DNA of 64,000 nt. It comes from Butyribacter intestini (GTDB lineage: Bacteria > Bacillota > Clostridia > Lachnospirales > Lachnospiraceae). Below the pieces are notes generated by a model. That model did no database searches. It had not been told where the DNA came from and saw only the letters and a list, made by a program, of their open reading frames with translations. The stretch covers positions 1 through 64,000 of the forward strand of contig LLKB01000005.1 of the NCBI GenBank assembly GCA_001414325.1. Direction: 5' to 3'. The first letter of the stretch is position 1. Each line of letters opens with the position of its first letter. The position numbers and the translations under genes are program-made. Positions 7,692-17,840 of this stretch are shown in pieces.

Positions 7692-9404
7692 CTATATCAA
7701 ATCTTCTTTTATGGCTTCAAGTTTTTTCTCGGCATCTTCGAGACTCTCACCCTTTACACCGTAGTAGAATTTAATCTTAGGCTCTGTTCCTGACGGACGA
7801 ACACAGCACCATGCGTTGTTTTCAAGTTCATAATACAATACATTTGATTTTGGAAGTCCGGTCGTGCCTGTCTCACCCGTAACCATATCCTTAACTTCGT
7901 CACTCTGGTAGTCACGCATTTTGAGCACCTTAAATCCACCCATAACCGTTGCCGGATTTTCTCTCTTTTCACGCATCATGTTCTCAATCTGTTCCGCTCC
8001 GTCTATGCCTTTCTTGGTGATAGTAAAAAGTCCCTCTTTATAATAACCATATTCCTTATACATATCCTGCATTGCATCACAGAGTGTCATACCTTTAAGT
8101 TTGTAATATGCTGCAACTTCACAAAGCATCATAACAGCAACACAGGCATCCTTATCCCTTGCATATGTTCCTGCAAGACAACCGTAGCTTTCTTCCATTC
8201 CGAATATGTACTCGTATGAATTATTCTGCTCGAAAAGTTTTATCTGCTCGCCGATAAACTTAAATCCCGTAAGCACTTCCATAAGCTTTACACCGTATTT
8301 CTCAGCGACTGCCTTAAGCATATCTGTTGTAACGATAGTCTCAACTATGGCAGCATTTTCAGGGAGTTCTCCTTTTTCTTTCTTTTCCCTTAAGATATAC
8401 TCCGCAATAAGCGAGCCGGACATATTTCCCGTAAAGCTTACATATTCGCCTGTCTTTTCGTCCTTAGCATAAACACCAAGTCTGTCTGCATCAGGGTCTG
8501 TCGCAAGAACAATGTCTGCATCTTTTTCTTTTGCAAGTTCAAGTGCGAGCGTCCAAGCCTTGCTGTCCTCAGGATTCGGATAAGCAACAGTTGGAAAATT
8601 CCCGTCAGGCTTTTCCTGTTTTTCTACAACATAGACATTTTCAAAGCCAAGTTCTGCAAGCACTCTTCGTACAGGAATATTTCCTGTTCCATGAAGTGGT
8701 GTATAAACTATCTTTATGTCCTTTGCAACCTTTGTAATAGCTTCCGGATGGATATTCTGTTTTTTAAGTTCAGCGATATAGGCATCGTCAATCTCTTTTC
8801 CGATAACTTTGATGAAACCATCAGTTACAGCTTTATCATAATCCATCGTTTTCATCTGCTCATAGTCATTGACCTTCGCAACCTCTGCAAGTATATTTTT
8901 ATCATGTGGCGGAGTTATCTGTGCACCGTCCTCCCAATATACTTTATATCCGTTGTACTCTCTCGGATTGTGGCTTGCCGTTATTACAATTCCTGCTATG
9001 CAGCCCAATTTCCTTACTGAAAACGAAAGTTCAGGTGTTGGTCTTAACGACTCAAATAAATATACCTTTATCCCATTTGCACTAAGGCAGGATGCAGCTT
9101 CTTTTGCAAATTCAGGGGACATTATCCTTGAATCAAAAGCGATGGCAACACCTTTTTCCTGTCCGTCCTGACTTATTATGTAGTTGGCAAGACCCTGTGT
9201 AGCCTGTCTTACCGTGTATATGTTCATTCTGTTTGTTCCTGTACCGATTACTCCTCTGAGTCCGCCCGTTCCAAACTCAAGCCTGCGATAAAATCTGTCC
9301 TTTATCTCTTCCTCATCATCCCTTATCGCAAGAAGTTCTTTCTTTGTCTCATCGTCAAAATATTCATCAGTACACCATTTTTCATATTCTTTTTTAAAGT
9401 CCAT
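7692..9404 (-). CDS. pgcA: alpha-phosphoglucomutase / phosphomannomutase family
   Basis: About 570 residues. It interconverts glucose-1-phosphate and glucose-6-phosphate in the cytoplasm. The phosphoserine loop TASHNPREYNGYK (serine near 144), metal loop DPDADRLG (near 303), sugar loop GMEESYGCL and phosphate loop RPSGTEPKIKFY at the C-terminus are all intact. The start is placed at 9404 because GGGGAAGAA precedes that ATG; an upstream in-frame ATG at 9446 lacks such a site. Firmicute enzymes of this length usually act on alpha-glucose-1-phosphate. With the downstream alpha-galactosidase it could feed galactose-derived hexose phosphate into glycolysis. A promoter with an inverted repeat lies upstream. 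Confidence 0.93.
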   Translation of the reverse strand: MDFKKEYEKWCTDEYFDDETKKELLAIRDDEEEIKDRFYRRLEFGTGGLRGVIGTGTNRMNIYTVRQATQGLANYIISQDGQEKGVAIAFDSRIMSPEFAKEAASCLSANGIKVYLFESLRPTPELSFSVRKLGCIAGIVITASHNPREYNGYKVYWEDGAQITPPHDKNILAEVAKVNDYEQMKTMDYDKAVTDGFIKVIGKEIDDAYIAELKKQNIHPEAITKVAKDIKIVYTPLHGTGNIPVRRVLAELGFENVYVVEKQEKPDGNFPTVAYPNPEDSKAWTLALELAKEKDADIVLATDPDADRLGVYAKDEKTGEYVSFTGNMSGSLIAEYILREKKEKGELPENAAIVETIVTTDMLKAVAEKYGVKLMEVLTGFKFIGEQIKLFEQNNSYEYIFGMEESYGCLAGTYARDKDACVAVMMLCEVAAYYKLKGMTLCDAMQDMYKEYGYYKEGLFTITKKGIDGAEQIENMMREKRENPATVMGGFKVLKMRDYQSDEVKDMVTGETGTTGLPKSNVLYYELENNAWCCVRPSGTEPKIKFYYGVKGESLEDAEKKLEAIKEDLI

Positions 9405-9463
9405 TTCTTCCCCATTTCCGCAAAATATTGCATTGACATATTTCACTATTTAAATTTACTTAA

Positions 9464-9498
9464 ATTTTCTCATATAATTACTTAAATGTCAAGTAATT
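9464..9498 (-). promoter_or_regulatory. phosphoglucomutase promoter overlapped by an inverted repeat
   Basis: On the minus strand: -35 TTGACA (9492..9487), 17-base spacer and GAAAAT (9469..9464) preceded by TG. A perfect 8-bp inverted repeat, AATTACTT (9476-9483) and AAGTAATT (9491-9498), brackets the -35 box and could be an operator. Confidence 0.5.
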
Positions 9499-9545
9499 TA
9501 AGTTATTTTATCCGCTTTAATTTTTCTTCTTATTAACTCATAAAT

Positions 9546-11585
9546 TTATATGCCATCTGATTTATGAACCAGCCTGTATATGGCATTTGTCACCTTATCA
9601 ATATCTATAGGCTTACTTATATGATCACTCATCTTTGCCTCGAAACATTTTTTTACATCTTCCGTAAAAGCGTTTGCCGTCATGGCAATTATAGGTATAT
9701 TGTCTGTATAATCCATGCCCATTTCTCTGATTGCCATTGATGCTTCAAGACCATTCATCTCAGGCATCATTATATCCATAAGGATAACATCATATCTGCT
9801 ATCCACTCCGTCTTCACAGGATTTTTTAATCTTCTCTACAGCTTCAAAACCATTATATGCCGTAGTAACGATTGCTTTTGCATCTTCAAGCAGAAATTTG
9901 GCTATTTCCATATTAAGTTCATTATCCTCAACGAGCAAAATATTTACACCGGTTATGTCTTTAGGAACACTTCTTTGTCTAAATACCGGCATTTCATCCT
10001 CGCAAACCTTAAATGGTATCTGGAATTTAAATGCAGAACCCTGACCGAGTGTACTTTCTACCTCTATAATTCCATCCATCAGTTCAACAAGTTCTTTAGT
10101 AATTGCCATTCCAAGACCAGTTCCATGATAATCCGTTCCCGCATCCGTATGTTCTCTTGAAAAAGGTTCAAAGATATGCTTTATGTAGTCCTCGCTCATA
10201 CCTACTCCGGTATCTTTTACCGTAAAGCAATACATGGATTTTTCTTTATTCATAAATACTTCATCAAGCCACAATTCCGTTGTTCCATTCTTTTTATTAT
10301 ACTTAACTGAATTTGACAAAATATTAAGTAATATTCTTTGAATATGCAACGGACTCCCTACCACTTTTTTGTGCTTCACATTGAAATGCACTCCAACCAT
10401 CACAACATCATTTTCCACTGCCATCGTGGATAGAGACTCAAAACAATTTGTCATAAGGCTGCATATATCAAACCTTTCTCTTGTAAGTTCAGTCTTCCCA
10501 CTTTCAAGCCTGCTCATGTCGAGCACATCATTTATAAGTGCTTCAAGCTGTTTCCCCGAATCATTTATCTTTTCAAGTGCATATAATATCTTTTCTTTAT
10601 TATCAATGCACTTTCCAGCTATTTTCGCCATTCCAAGAATACCGTTCATAGGAGTTCTTATATCATGTGACATTCTTGCAAGAAATTCCGTTTTTGCAAC
10701 ATTTGCCCTTTTTGCTTCCTCATATGCCTTTGCAAGTAATGTCTGTGACTCAAGTTCTTTTCTCTTTTCCTCATCTATCTTCTGAATACCTACGATGATC
10801 TGTTCAACTTTTCCGGAATTATCCCTGTTTATCGGAAGTGCCGTTATCCTGCACCATCCAAGTATTGTGTCAACAAACTCCTCTGATATACTTTTTTCTT
10901 TTTCGAGCTGCAGAGCAATCCTGTCAAGATTATAAAACTTCCTCATTATATCCTGATATTCTTTTGCTACACACCTGTCTATTACTATTTCTATTGTCTT
11001 TTTCGCATCATACCCGGCTTCGTCTGCCGGTGTAAACAGTGCAGCATCCTGATTTATGACTCTGACAGTATTTTTCTTTATATCATATGCCCAAACAACA
11101 CTGTAAATACTGCTAAAAGCGTCAATAACCGCATATTGCTCACTAAGTACCCTCTTATGTTTTTCCTCTTTTAACTGTATATCCGTTACATCCTGATGAT
11201 AACCTTTTAGTTTTATGCCATTTTTAAAATTTTTGTCACAGACACCACCGCATCGTACATATCTCTTCCCTAATTTAGGATGATGCCACGCATATGTACA
11301 TTCTGATTTGCCATTTTTGACCATACTATCAACAGACTTCATCACCTGCTCCAGATAATCACTGTCAATCCGGCTGCTCCATTCCTGATACCTATACTGA
11401 GGTGTATCTTCAATTTTTATATCTAAAAGCATATTCATGGTTTTGTCCGCATACATACATGGCTCACTGTCATCGTGCAGTTCTATCGACCATATACCAA
11501 TTCCGGCATTATATAAGGTATCTTCTATATCACCATAATCCATAATATGCATATTTTCACAAATATCTTTTTTATCATCGGACAT
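9546..11585 (-). CDS. soluble hybrid sensor histidine kinase / response regulator
   Basis: A 679-residue protein with no membrane segment. Two PAS-like regions (about residues 20-135 and 150-270) are followed by a HisKA domain with the phospho-acceptor histidine near 307 (FLARMSHDIRTPMNG). Next is a HATPase domain (NILSNSVKYNKKNG, DTGVGMSEDYI, GTGLGMAI). Last is a C-terminal receiver domain with its acidic pocket in LLVEDNELN, phospho-acceptor aspartate near 604 (VILMDIMMPEMNG) and lysine in SKPIDID. There is no output domain, so the signal must pass to a separate protein. It appears single-gene, with its own ribosome site (GGGAGAAAAAGT) and a hairpin just upstream at 11607. The ligand is unknown. 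Confidence 0.9.
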   Translation of the reverse strand: MSDDKKDICENMHIMDYGDIEDTLYNAGIGIWSIELHDDSEPCMYADKTMNMLLDIKIEDTPQYRYQEWSSRIDSDYLEQVMKSVDSMVKNGKSECTYAWHHPKLGKRYVRCGGVCDKNFKNGIKLKGYHQDVTDIQLKEEKHKRVLSEQYAVIDAFSSIYSVVWAYDIKKNTVRVINQDAALFTPADEAGYDAKKTIEIVIDRCVAKEYQDIMRKFYNLDRIALQLEKEKSISEEFVDTILGWCRITALPINRDNSGKVEQIIVGIQKIDEEKRKELESQTLLAKAYEEAKRANVAKTEFLARMSHDIRTPMNGILGMAKIAGKCIDNKEKILYALEKINDSGKQLEALINDVLDMSRLESGKTELTRERFDICSLMTNCFESLSTMAVENDVVMVGVHFNVKHKKVVGSPLHIQRILLNILSNSVKYNKKNGTTELWLDEVFMNKEKSMYCFTVKDTGVGMSEDYIKHIFEPFSREHTDAGTDYHGTGLGMAITKELVELMDGIIEVESTLGQGSAFKFQIPFKVCEDEMPVFRQRSVPKDITGVNILLVEDNELNMEIAKFLLEDAKAIVTTAYNGFEAVEKIKKSCEDGVDSRYDVILMDIMMPEMNGLEASMAIREMGMDYTDNIPIIAMTANAFTEDVKKCFEAKMSDHISKPIDIDKVTNAIYRLVHKSDGI

Positions 11586-11606
11586 ACTTTTTCTCCCTAT
11601 ATATAC

Positions 11607-11648
11607 TTTTTGCGGTCAACAGGCTTTAAAACACTCTGACCGCAAAAA
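11607..11648 (-). terminator. hairpin between the MFS transporter and the histidine kinase
   Basis: A perfect 12-bp stem (11607-11618 with 11637-11648, containing GCGGTCA/TGACCGC flanked by A/T runs) lies 49 bases after the MFS stop. The T-rich arm ends make it a plausible terminator for the MFS gene, although the tail after the stem is GTATAT, not a T-run. Confidence 0.55.
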
Positions 11649-11696
11649 TACAATTTAATAGTTTAACATTGTCAATTTTCTTAATGTATATTGTAT

Positions 11697-13115
11697 TTAT
11701 TTCTCATCCATAAGTGGTCTTATCACCGTTACAACAAGAATAAATCCTGCTACCGTCACTACTGCCGCTACCACAAATACCGCATTTACACCATTTTTTA
11801 TCAATGTCGTATTTGTCGGATCTGATGCTGTGCAGGCATTATATGCAACAGCAAAAACTGCTGCAGAAATAGTCTGTGCAAGTGAATTAGCAAAATTCAC
11901 AAGCGATGTGCCAACTCCCATGTCATGCGGCTCTAATGCAGACTGTGCCGATGGAGTAATTGAAACGGCTCTGAAACTCTCAGCAATACCTGTTATTGTA
12001 AGTGCTGCAAAATATAATATTATTGATGTAGATGGTGTCGTAAATGCCATCATAAACATAGGTATTGCTACAAATACTGTTCCAACAACCATAGCTTTCC
12101 ACGCATTTGCTGTCTTTTTTCCAACCCAGACTCCGGCTATCGTAGGAAGTATAATAGTAAGAATTGTTCTTGGCATTTGCAATGCACCTGTAAGACTTGC
12201 AGATGCTTTCATAACTTGCAATGCTCCAACAGGTGCATAAACATTCATCGCATTCTGGTAAAAATAACATATAAATCCTATCACAAGTAGAACTGTATAT
12301 TTCTTATTTTTAAACAAATACATTGGAATAAGCGGCTCATTTGTTTTATTTTCAATTTTCACAAACAATATCAATGCTATAACACCGATAACAAAACCTG
12401 TTATAATTGCAGGATGTGCAAATCCCATTGATGAACCAAAGTTAAGCGGAAGTAATATACCGCACAATGCTATCACCAGCGTTATGATACCCGATATATC
12501 AAGTGATACACTTCCTTCATTTTTCTGATTTGGAAGATTAAAGCCTATAAGCATAACTCCTGCTATAAGAGGTATGGCAGGCATTATTATTGCTGCTTTA
12601 AGCATACCCATATCAGTAAGCACACCAGCTAAAATACTGCCACCAAATCCTCCTACCGCAATCGATGTTGCAAGCATCCCCATTGCCTTTGGAACCTTTT
12701 TTCTTTCATTTATCAATCCGGTTATAATGTACGGTGCAGCAGTAAATGCTCCCTGTGCAAGACTTATCAGAAATCTTAATATCATAAGTGGAACAAGTGA
12801 ACGGACAAATGCAAATGCTATGCCACATACAGCACAAATGATTCCCGGTATAACAACTATATTTCTTCGCCCTATTAAGTCTCCCAGTTTTCCGCCTATC
12901 GGTGTCATTATTGAAAGACCAAGTGCTGAAAATATCGAAAACAGTCCGACATATCCCATAGCATTTACGCTCTCCAATATCGGTGATGTCAAAGTTGCAA
13001 AAACAAGTCCGTACATTGCTACAGAAAGCATCATGCATATACATCCTGCTTGAACAAATTTCCTCTTTTTTTCTGGAAGCGGTATCGCCACCTGTATATT
13101 CTGTGTGTCTGCCAT
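11697..13115 (-). CDS. MFS transporter
   Basis: A 472-residue polytopic membrane protein of the major facilitator superfamily. The first loop carries the MFS signature GGKLGDLIGRRN (near residue 74), and about 12-14 hydrophobic segments follow through the C-terminus (VFVVAAVVTVAGFILVVTVI). Proteins of this kind in Clostridia are usually annotated as drug or metabolite exporters. A fairly hydrophilic loop near residues 192-205 (NLPNQKNEGS) marks the central hinge. It lies 134 bases downstream of the M20 amidohydrolase on the same strand, so it may handle the substrate or product of that enzyme. GGGGAGAAAAAT precedes the ATG. Confidence 0.85.
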   Translation of the reverse strand: MADTQNIQVAIPLPEKKRKFVQAGCICMMLSVAMYGLVFATLTSPILESVNAMGYVGLFSIFSALGLSIMTPIGGKLGDLIGRRNIVVIPGIICAVCGIAFAFVRSLVPLMILRFLISLAQGAFTAAPYIITGLINERKKVPKAMGMLATSIAVGGFGGSILAGVLTDMGMLKAAIIMPAIPLIAGVMLIGFNLPNQKNEGSVSLDISGIITLVIALCGILLPLNFGSSMGFAHPAIITGFVIGVIALILFVKIENKTNEPLIPMYLFKNKKYTVLLVIGFICYFYQNAMNVYAPVGALQVMKASASLTGALQMPRTILTIILPTIAGVWVGKKTANAWKAMVVGTVFVAIPMFMMAFTTPSTSIILYFAALTITGIAESFRAVSITPSAQSALEPHDMGVGTSLVNFANSLAQTISAAVFAVAYNACTASDPTNTTLIKNGVNAVFVVAAVVTVAGFILVVTVIRPLMDEK

Positions 13116-13249
13116 ATTTTTCTCCCCGTACTTCTGATTGTTAGAATATTATCATCCACTCTATATACGCTTATCACACTAATTAAGTATCTGTATGATG
13201 GCATATACAAAAAACATTCTGCCACAACTGATATCTCAAATCACTATTT

Positions 13250-14428
13250 TTATTTATGTTTTTTAAGCCACTCCACAGCACAGTGTGCAAGGCACGCACT
13301 TCCTATAGGACATACATCCTCATTAAATCTTGCCTTTGGATGATGTGCCGGGAACTCTCCACGCTCGTCCATGTAACCTGCTGACAAATACATAAATGTA
13401 CTTGGTATTTTCTCAGCTATGACCGCAAAATCCTCCGAAGCACTTGCCGATACATCAGGATACGGTGTAAGTCCCGGTATATCAAGTTCTTTCATAAAAC
13501 CAACTATCTCGTTTGTCATATCAGTGTCACATATAAGCGGCGGTACCTCCGAGATCATTTCTATCTCTGCTGAACCGTTGTAAACCTCAGCAGTCTTTTG
13601 TGCAACTTCTTTCATTCTTCTGACAAGCTTTTCTCTTGCGGCATTGTCATTTGTGCGGATAGTCCCCTGCAAAATGGCCTCCTCCGGTATGATGTTTGCT
13701 GCCGTTCCCGCTTTAAACTGACCTATCGTAAGAACACAGGCTTTTGAAGGATCACTCTCTCTGGCGATAAGTTCTTGCAAAGCAAGATGAACATGGACAC
13801 CAATGTTTATCGGATCGACTCCAACATGAGGATATGCACCATGAGAACCTTTTCCCTTTATGATTATTTTAAATCCATCTACCGAATACATCATTGTGTC
13901 TTTTGAGTTATACATAAATATTCCGACGGGCATCTTTCCCGGAGAAACATGGTATGCAAGTGCTGCATCAGGCTTCGGTGCTTCAAGTATGCCATTTTCT
14001 ATCATATTTTTACTTCCCTCAAATGTCTCCTCCGCCGGCTGAAACATAAACTTGACCGTTCCCTCAAGTATATCTTCGTTTTCCTTTAACATCTTTGCCG
14101 CCGTAAGAAGCATTGCTGCGTGAAAATCATGACCGCAGGTGTGTGCTGCTTTTCCGGTAGGGCAGGCAAATTCCTCACCACTTTGCTCCGGCATCGGAAG
14201 TGCATCCATATCAGCACGAAGTAAAAGCACTTTTCCTCCGCCTTTTCCTAAAACTGCAGTAATACCATATCCACACTCTTTGGGCTCTATGCCATATTCT
14301 TTAAGTTTCTCTATAACAAATGCCTTTGTCACAGGTATATCAAGACCCGTCTCAGCATGTTCGTGTATATAACGCCTGTTTTTTATAGTCTCATCTTTAA
14401 GTTCAACTGCTCGTTTATAAAAATCCAT
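13250..14428 (-). CDS. M20 family metallo-amidohydrolase
   Basis: A 392-residue cytoplasmic metallopeptidase-like hydrolase of the M20D type (hippurate, IAA-amino acid or N-acyl-amino acid hydrolases). Metal and catalytic motifs are complete: LLLRADMDALPMPEQ (near 70), TCGHDFHAAMLL (near 96) and FQPAEETFEG (near 130). The lid/dimer domain contains KGKGSHGAYPHVGVDP, and ASASEDFAVIAE lies near the C-terminus. It should cleave the amide of an N-acylated or N-aromatic amino acid; the actual substrate cannot be read from sequence. GAGGAGGACTACAG precedes the ATG. The downstream MFS transporter may move the substrate or product. Confidence 0.88.
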   Translation of the reverse strand: MDFYKRAVELKDETIKNRRYIHEHAETGLDIPVTKAFVIEKLKEYGIEPKECGYGITAVLGKGGGKVLLLRADMDALPMPEQSGEEFACPTGKAAHTCGHDFHAAMLLTAAKMLKENEDILEGTVKFMFQPAEETFEGSKNMIENGILEAPKPDAALAYHVSPGKMPVGIFMYNSKDTMMYSVDGFKIIIKGKGSHGAYPHVGVDPINIGVHVHLALQELIARESDPSKACVLTIGQFKAGTAANIIPEEAILQGTIRTNDNAAREKLVRRMKEVAQKTAEVYNGSAEIEMISEVPPLICDTDMTNEIVGFMKELDIPGLTPYPDVSASASEDFAVIAEKIPSTFMYLSAGYMDERGEFPAHHPKARFNEDVCPIGSACLAHCAVEWLKKHK

Positions 14429-14634
14429 CTGTAGTCCTCCTCTTAGGTCATTTCCGAATTTGACATACGGAATTTACTTTATTTAATATATTTTACCAAA
14501 GCAAATGTAAAAATACAAGAAATCACAAAAAATTTATTATCAAACGGTAACAGTTCAGCCATAAAAATATAATCGATAATATCTGAGCTTACTCATTGTA
14601 TTGACATCAACCGCAACAGTTTGGTCAGAAACAA

Positions 14635-14673
14635 AAAAATCCAATCTGCATCTTATTTGCAAATTGGATTTTT
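14635..14673 (-). terminator. rho-independent terminator of the chemoreceptor gene
   Basis: An 11-bp stem (14635-14645 with 14663-14673, core ATCCAAT/ATTGGAT) is followed on the minus strand by a run of T. It lies just after the chemoreceptor stop codon. Confidence 0.75.
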
Positions 14674-14700
14674 AATCGATATATTTATTGAAACTTACAA

Positions 14701-16266
14701 TTATACTGTTTCGTTTGCATCATTTTCTGTACCGGAATTATATTTTTTTAGTTCTTCCACTGTTTCTTGCAATCCTCTTACACTTGCTGCGACTGAATCT
14801 AATTCTTTCATGTCATTTTCACTCATATTGCTTGCTTCCTGAGTACTTGCTGTTACTTCTTCACTTACAGCAGAAAGCTGTGTAATACTCTCTACAATTC
14901 GGTTATTTGATTCAAAGAGTCTCTCTATCTCTCTTTCAAGATTATCTGCACTTCCTGATAACTCCTCTGACTGCCTGCTAAGTTCATCAAAACTCTTGAC
15001 ATTTTCTTCAATAAGATCTTTTTGACGATTTGTTGCGGTTTTTGATCTCTCAATAAGATTTGCAGTAAGATCTGCATTATTGTTTAACTCATTAACAATC
15101 TGTTCAATCTGTTCGGTAGACTTTTTGGTCTGATCTGAAAGATCTCTTATCTGATCTGCAACAACCGCAAAACCTTTGCCCGCCTCACCTGCTCTCGCAC
15201 TTTCAATGGATGCATTTAATGCAAGAAGAGTCGTCTGGTCTGATATCGAAAATATGACCTTTGTTATCTCCGAAACTTCTTCTGCCTTTGCTTTAAGCTC
15301 ATTCATCGCCATCTGTACATCTCTTTCTACAGATTCAATATCTTCTGATTGATTTCTAAGTATTTCCATTCTTTTTGAATTATTACTCATCTGCTCTGAT
15401 GAATTTTGAGCTGCTTTAACAACCTCAATCGTATTTTCTTTTGCTACACTGACAGCTTTCTGAATTTCTCCTGTCATCTCTGACTGTTCCTGAATACTTT
15501 CTGCCGTACTTAATATTCCCTGTGCTATTTCATGTAATGACTGATTTACATGACTTGTAGAATCCTTTAATGACATCATCCTTTCTGATGTTTCTTCTAC
15601 TTTACCTCTGGTTGTATCAGCAACACCCAAAATATCTTTCATCATGGCACTCTGTCGTTTTTGCTCATCTCTCATCGTATGTATTGCATCATGATCAAAT
15701 TGTTTGAGAACCCTTGTTGACCACTGAAAAAACAACATTGCCATAACAGTAATCACTATCATCATAAATTCTAACTGATTGATATTTCCAACTGTTATAA
15801 TATCTTTTACGGCACGTATTGCCAGTATAGCTGTTGCAATTATAACTATACTTGCATTAAACTGCTTATGATAATAAAGCATACAGCAAAATAATGGAGG
15901 GATTATATAAAGAATAACAAATTGAGAACCGTTCATAAAATTAAGTATTGCATAGACAAGCAGAAATCCATACAGCATGACAGTTTTCAAAATAACAGAT
16001 GAATGATCTTTTAAATACAATACCCAGTCTGCTATAAAACTGAGTCCCAGCAAAACTGTCGGAAGTCCCATAAATCCTGTTCTCTGTTCACCCAATAAGA
16101 TCTGAGTTATAAAACCAAGCAATAAAAAACCTTTTATTATGGACATACATACTATAACCATCTGATTTGTCTTTTTCACACGTTCTGTTTTTTTGCTGTA
16201 CTTTCTGTATTTTACAACAATCTTTTCTTCAAATTTTTCCAGCTTATCTTTTTCATTTAAACTCAT
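14701..16266 (-). CDS. methyl-accepting chemotaxis protein with N-terminal membrane domain
   Basis: About 521 residues. The N-terminus is cytoplasmic and charged. Six or so hydrophobic segments follow (from [17 protein letters not shown] near residue 40 to [15 protein letters not shown] near 190) in place of the usual two-helix periplasmic sensor. The remaining 320 residues form the long coiled-coil signalling domain with the hairpin tip [20 protein letters not shown] and [17 protein letters not shown]. It should control a CheA-type kinase. The sensor is membrane-embedded, so it may sense membrane state or a lipophilic cue, or receive its signal from a partner. The ATG at 16266 is preferred over 16287. 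No che or fla gene is adjacent. Confidence 0.9.
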   Translation of the reverse strand: MSLNEKDKLEKFEEKIVVKYRKYSKKTERVKKTNQMVIVCMSIIKGFLLLGFITQILLGEQRTGFMGLPTVLLGLSFIADWVLYLKDHSSVILKTVMLYGFLLVYAILNFMNGSQFVILYIIPPLFCCMLYYHKQFNASIVIIATAILAIRAVKDIITVGNINQLEFMMIVITVMAMLFFQWSTRVLKQFDHDAIHTMRDEQKRQSAMMKDILGVADTTRGKVEETSERMMSLKDSTSHVNQSLHEIAQGILSTAESIQEQSEMTGEIQKAVSVAKENTIEVVKAAQNSSEQMSNNSKRMEILRNQSEDIESVERDVQMAMNELKAKAEEVSEITKVIFSISDQTTLLALNASIESARAGEAGKGFAVVADQIRDLSDQTKKSTEQIEQIVNELNNNADLTANLIERSKTATNRQKDLIEENVKSFDELSRQSEELSGSADNLEREIERLFESNNRIVESITQLSAVSEEVTASTQEASNMSENDMKELDSVAASVRGLQETVEELKKYNSGTENDANETV

Positions 16267-16347
16267 AAAACTTCTCTCTTCCTGCATACCTATACTAAGA
16301 CTATCGTTGGCAAGTATGCATAACCAACCTTAGTCCACACTTTCATA

Positions 16348-17046
16348 TCATTTGTCTTTCGATTGTATAACTGTCAAAATTCCACTGTCAAACGATACAT
16401 AAGCTTTATCAACACCTTCTGCAAATTCGTTACTAACTGTTCTGCTGCTGCCTTTTATTACATCAACTCCTTCCAGTTCATACTTTAATCCTGATAATCG
16501 TAAATTTTTTACTTCATCCGTATATGGATAAAATGAAATATATTTGCTCCATATATCATCTTTATGTAACTCTGTTTCCCCATCTATAAGATAAATTTTA
16601 TTGTAAGAATCAATGATATATGTTTCAACACCATTTTCCAATGCTTTTGATAATATTCCAATATTTGCGAGAAGATGATCAATCCTCCCTCCTGTTGCAC
16701 CTATTATAATAATCTGTGACGGGTAATTTTCTAAAATATAATCAAGAACAAGCTCTGTATCTGTCGCATCTTTTTCCGCAGGATATCGTATAAACTGTGC
16801 ATCTATTGAGGATTTTATCATTTTATTCATATATTTGTCAAGAATTCCAGGTGATACACTGTCAAAATCCCCCATAAAACAGTCAACTTTTACATCAAGT
16901 TTACATGCTGTTTCAAGTCCTGAATCAGCACATACCACTGTATCAAATTTATGTGATTTAAGGTATATACTCACAAAGTCTATGTCTGTTTTACCTCCAC
17001 TAAGAAGCAATGTTTTGCCAAATGTTTTATTATCAGTCATTTTCAC
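16348..17046 (-). CDS. thiN: thiamine diphosphokinase
   Basis: A 232-residue enzyme that transfers pyrophosphate from ATP to thiamine, making thiamine diphosphate. Family motifs seen: CADSGLETA, GDFDSVSP, the acidic DATDTELVLDY, and GATGGRIDHLLAN. The C-terminal domain ends with SNEFAEGVDKAYVSFDSG. It starts with GTG at 17046, eight bases after AGGA, and overlaps the end of the PilZ gene by 14 bases, so the two are translationally linked. In Firmicutes the gene normally follows rpe directly; here the PilZ gene intervenes. Confidence 0.9.
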   Translation of the reverse strand: MKMTDNKTFGKTLLLSGGKTDIDFVSIYLKSHKFDTVVCADSGLETACKLDVKVDCFMGDFDSVSPGILDKYMNKMIKSSIDAQFIRYPAEKDATDTELVLDYILENYPSQIIIIGATGGRIDHLLANIGILSKALENGVETYIIDSYNKIYLIDGETELHKDDIWSKYISFYPYTDEVKNLRLSGLKYELEGVDVIKGSSRTVSNEFAEGVDKAYVSFDSGILTVIQSKDK

Positions 17047-17839
17047 TTATTTCTTCCTTTTCGGGCTTTGGAATTTCTCCTGTCTTTGTCTGATGGCTCT
17101 TTCGCAACTCTTTTTCCATATAATACATCTCTTTTTGACGCTTCAACGCTTCACGCTGAATATCATATATGTATTTTATAAGCCTTTTATCTGTCTGCAA
17201 AAATACACAGCCATATGAATATGAATACTTACTTCCCTTTGTCGTTATATCGCTTTTTCTTACGACCTGTGCCTTAGCTTTTAATTGGCCGAATTTTGAT
17301 GGAATAATAAAAAATACCGCATCATCCGTCTTTAATTTTATGTTAAGACAGATATTTATTCCTGTTTCACTGACATCCTTGATAAATCCCTGCACAAACT
17401 CCGGAACCGGTGTCTTATATGCTGCAAATTCAGGGTCATCAACATCCGGATAAGGCATTTCTGAAACTTTAAGTCCTGTTTTCGCATCCATATAAAAACC
17501 AAACATAGTCTCTGTATCAAGATCTACCCTGTATGCATTCCGTCTGTTAAAGGATTTCCCTTTATCCTTTATCTCAAAAAAATGAATAAGACTATTGTCT
17601 AGCTTTGCCATACCTGCCCGACATTCTTCCCATTTCCACATATTATCACTGTCTCTATAAACAACACTTATAGAATCCTCTGGATTAAATTTAAAAACTT
17701 TTCCTCTTGCAGCAATAAGTGTCACGCAGATCTTTTTTTTGTCAACATACTCTGCTTTACTGGTAAGTCTGTACCTATACCCCTCTCTATCAACAAATAT
17801 TTCTACCGTTCTTCCTAAAGGTATATTTTCGAGAAGCAA
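17033..17839 (-). CDS. PilZ / YcgR-like c-di-GMP-binding protein
   Basis: A 268-residue cytoplasmic protein with an N-terminal YcgR-type beta domain (residues 1-95) and a C-terminal PilZ domain. The c-di-GMP motif is complete: RRNAYRVDL (RxxxR, near residue 100) and DVSETGINI (D/NxSxxG, near 153). A charged tail with KRQKEMYYMEKEL follows. Such proteins act as c-di-GMP-dependent brakes on flagella or as secretion regulators. The start is TTG, one base after the rpe stop, with GGGGG nine bases upstream; its end overlaps thiN. Thus it is locked into the prkC-rsgA-rpe-thiN operon, an unusual location that may tie c-di-GMP response to general growth signalling. Confidence 0.88.
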   Translation of the reverse strand: MLLENIPLGRTVEIFVDREGYRYRLTSKAEYVDKKKICVTLIAARGKVFKFNPEDSISVVYRDSDNMWKWEECRAGMAKLDNSLIHFFEIKDKGKSFNRRNAYRVDLDTETMFGFYMDAKTGLKVSEMPYPDVDDPEFAAYKTPVPEFVQGFIKDVSETGINICLNIKLKTDDAVFFIIPSKFGQLKAKAQVVRKSDITTKGSKYSYSYGCVFLQTDKRLIKYIYDIQREALKRQKEMYYMEKELRKSHQTKTGEIPKPEKEEISEND

Positions 17840-17840
17840 T

